Of a DNA stretch of 64,000 nucleotides, positions 61,401 to 64,000 are shown in pieces; position 1 is the first letter of the stretch, and the number at the start of each line of letters is the position of its first letter. This stretch comes from Tetrastigma voinierianum (Eukaryota; Streptophyta; Magnoliopsida; Vitales; Vitaceae), in the NCBI GenBank assembly GCA_016808115.1, contig JAEQBH010003956.1, forward strand, positions 310,001 to 374,000. The letters are read 5' to 3'. The position numbers and the translations under genes were made by a program. The notes below the pieces were generated by a model. It worked only from the letters and a program-made list of their open reading frames with translations, was not told where the DNA came from and searched no databases.

Positions 61401-61410
61401 AACGTGACCA

Positions 61411-61537
61411 ATTGATCAAGTTCAATCATTGGTCCGGCCAATTCAAATTGTTACCGATATGGAGTCCGAGTTTTAAGAACATTGGTGATACCAATATAGT
61501 TGTTTTCTTGGTGCTCTGTTTTGCTCTATTTTGATCA
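61411..61537 (+). repeat. copia-A 3' LTR remnant
   Basis: GATACCAATATAGTTG, then TTTTCTTGGTGCTCTG and TTTTGATCA (61487-61537, with a ten-base expansion CTCTATTTTG) match the end of the 5' LTR at 9772-9811. The following GTAAT (61538-61542) equals the five bases before the 5' LTR. The upstream half is diverged or truncated; TGATCAAG at 61411 may be its start. Confidence 0.6.
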
Positions 61538-61542
61538 GTAAT

Positions 61543-62094
<552 letters not shown>

Positions 62095-63055
62095 TCGATA
62101 TTACTTAATACATATTGTTTACATGTATTCACCTTAGCAATTATAATTACCTATTATTTGTACATATGGTTGCAAATAATGAACATAACTCTCACATGGT
62201 CTTTGATGAAAAGTAAGGGTGTTGCCCAGTGAGGAGAAATGAGGCTCATGGCTCCATTTCAGTAGAGCTATCTAGTTGACCGGATAACGGGTCGGAGTCG
62301 GGTTTTGCATTTTCTTGGGCCTTAAGCCTAGGCCCATAGAGGCCTTCTAATAGACAATCTTGACATGCCTAAGATAGGCGAGCCTAGGATGAGAGGGCTT
62401 GACATGTGCCCAGGCGACGGGCTTAGTGGGTGAAGTCATGAATTTTTTATTTTAATTCGCTGCGGCTGCGGAGTAAATGTAATACACTAACTAAATTATA
62501 CATTTATTTGACTTATATCATAAACTTGTAACAAAATATATATTATAAATAGAGTTACATTATATATTTTAAAAAAATAACATAGGATAAGGGAGACATA
62601 CCTATTCAAAAGACCCTACGGGAGGGCCTCTAGGCACCCCTAAGGACCCATCGGATCGAACCTAAAATGAAGCCTGAGACTTAACCCTTGTAAAAACAAG
62701 CTCGGGCTATGTTTGGTCTGATCAGACTTAGGCTAGGCTTTACCCGATCTAATCGGGTAAAGCCTAGCTGCGGGCCGCAAACTTTGAGCTTTTGGAGACT
62801 CCTAATGAGAAGATAAATTAGTAAAATTTATTTATAGGCTAAGGTCTCAAGCGTTTTTTGTTATTTTATCCTATAACATTAGTCGTACAAGTAACCCGTT
62901 CACATGTTATAAGAGAGTTGAGAGTTAAAGATTTTGATTAAAAAAACAGACATTACAAGTTAAATTTAGCTTACTTCATAAATGTAGTCGCAATTATGGA
63001 CCGAGTTATATAAGGACATCAACATTTATTTTATATTTTCTTTGAACTTGCATAA

Positions 63056-63132
<77 letters not shown>

Positions 63133-63937
63133 TATTATTTATTTATTTATTTTATGCATCTAAAATTGATTTGTTCGTATAGAGTTTGGTAACAAGCCAT
63201 TCACGCACGTGAGCGAGAAGCTGCTGGCACCATGGCAATCTGTCAAATTTTGTTAACGCTTTCGTGATTAAATATTTTACAAATAAATTATATAAATATA
63301 TGTATATATAAATATTGTGTATATATATACATATATTTATTTATTTATTTATTTATTTTATGCATCTAAAATTGATTTGTTCGTATAGAGTTTGGTAACA
63401 AGTCATTCTCGCATTGAGCAGGGAACTGCCTTGCAAGAGCAACAATACTATCTATTTTTGTTAACGCTTTCATTGATTAAATATTATTTTTACAAATAAT
63501 TATATAAATATTATGAATGATTAAAAAAAAATATCACAAGCAAAAGTTATTGTTAATATATATTGAAAATCATATAAATTAATGAACTAAAAACATTTCT
63601 TTTATGTTCTCCATGAACATTGATATGACATCATAGAAAACTGTTTTTTAAAAAAACTTTACTTTAAAGAAGCAAAAGTTATACTTAATATATATTAAAA
63701 AACATATAAAATAAATTAAAAACATTTTAATTAAGTTCTCAAATGAACATTGGCTACAAAGCATCATAGAATAATTTTCAAAAGCTGTTAACATCCAGCG
63801 GAGTGGAAAAAAATATTTGCCACAATTACTACTTCCCAAATACTTGTTTCAGAGACAACAATTTATAGCCTTAAACCATAAAGCTATCAAAAATAACCTC
63901 AGACAATCACTGCCAAAATGGGAAAACCAAACCTCAG

Positions 63938-63941
<4 letters not shown>
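62095..63941. repeat. Duplicate of the malectin-unit intergenic region (compare 6.2-8.5 kb)
   Basis: Matches run in the same order as in the left copy: 62170-62200 to 6225-6255, 62655-62705 to 6870-6915, 63018-63060 to 6344-6390, 63155-63205 to 6390-6445, 63735-63800 to 7330-7395 and 7660-7720, 63837-63935 to 8437-8530. Inside, 63157-63280 and 63357-63480 are tandem copies (both with GATTTGTTCGTATAGAGTTT). No gene is seen. Confidence 0.7.
63062..63128. repeat. (TA)n microsatellite
   Basis: About 67 bp, uninterrupted. Confidence 0.95.

Positions 63942-64000
<59 letters not shown>
63942..64000. repeat. (CT)n microsatellite running off the window end
   Basis: Alternating C and T from 63942 to the last base. 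In the left copy a shorter CT-rich run precedes (TA)n at 8620-8650, so a malectin-like unit would be expected next. Confidence 0.95.

Larger units (their letters stand above)
60196..61410. other. AT-rich sequence without genes
   Basis: No coding domain. A GGCCGGGTTGGGCC / TTGGGGCTGAGC section (60495-60590) resembles hAT-MITE termini. The stretches 60800-61030 and 61140-61330 are near-duplicates (phrases TTAATAAAAATTCAAATATC and TATTTGAATCTTAATAATAT), each ending in a (TA)n tract. Confidence 0.5.

Overview
This is a plant (angiosperm) nuclear window. It is AT-rich, full of long (TA)n microsatellites, and dominated by plant-specific transposons: Ty1/copia and Ty3/gypsy LTR elements (chromovirus and Athila types), a RNase H-bearing L1-type LINE, two hAT elements and MITE-like repeats. 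Apart from a decayed family of malectin-like genes I see no host gene, and no intact long coding region; nearly every reading frame is broken by stops and frameshifts. The species cannot be fixed from the sequence.

Layout. 1-1251 is the 3' end of a Ty3/gypsy chromovirus (integrase C-terminus, chromodomain, LTR). 1540-9600 holds remains of a tandem array of malectin-like membrane-protein genes on the minus strand: unit 1 (exons between 1540 and 4907) and unit 2 (first exons only, 8773-8989), with duplicated upstream sequence. Flanking sequence from this array reappears at 62.1-63.95 kb, so a further unit may lie beyond the window end. Between them, about 9.61-61.54 kb is one nested transposon pile. 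Its outer shell appears to be a Ty1/copia element (copia-A): 5' LTR 9613-9811, LTR remnant ending 61537, and GTAAT on both outer sides.

Inside the pile, in order: copia-A gag-protease-integrase (to 12798) with a 342-bp insert flanked by a perfect 9-bp duplication; a non-autonomous Athila-like element with 1.6-kb LTR (12800-17231); a long minus-strand LTR (17.23-19.6 kb) hosting a foldback-like repeat; an Athila-2 fragment on the minus strand (19.6-25.4 kb) broken by a 3-kb plus-strand LTR; an AT-rich copia-LTR-like stretch with a compound (AC)n(AT)n repeat; copia-B (30.15-48.4 kb, plus), which was split by a 2.96-kb LTR, by Athila-1 (30294-42831, minus, LTR pair plus gag-protease-RT-integrase and an accessory ORF) and by a 2.78-kb solo LTR (44432-47211) with perfect ATACA target duplications; and an L1-type LINE (48.41-60.17 kb) split by hAT-1 (48824-53026, 8-bp duplication) and hAT-2 (about 53077-58600). 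Rejoining host frames across the insertions gives sensible protein, which supports the nesting order.

Most unusual: two copies of a foldback-like repeat (17.9-18.7 and 41.4-42.1 kb) share an internal module laid out like a Pol III unit (TATA, A box, B box with identical 42-bp spacing, T-run). Also notable are an inverted copy of a gene-upstream repeat whose breakpoints lie in TA tracts, and tandem hairpin arrays inside two of the long LTRs.
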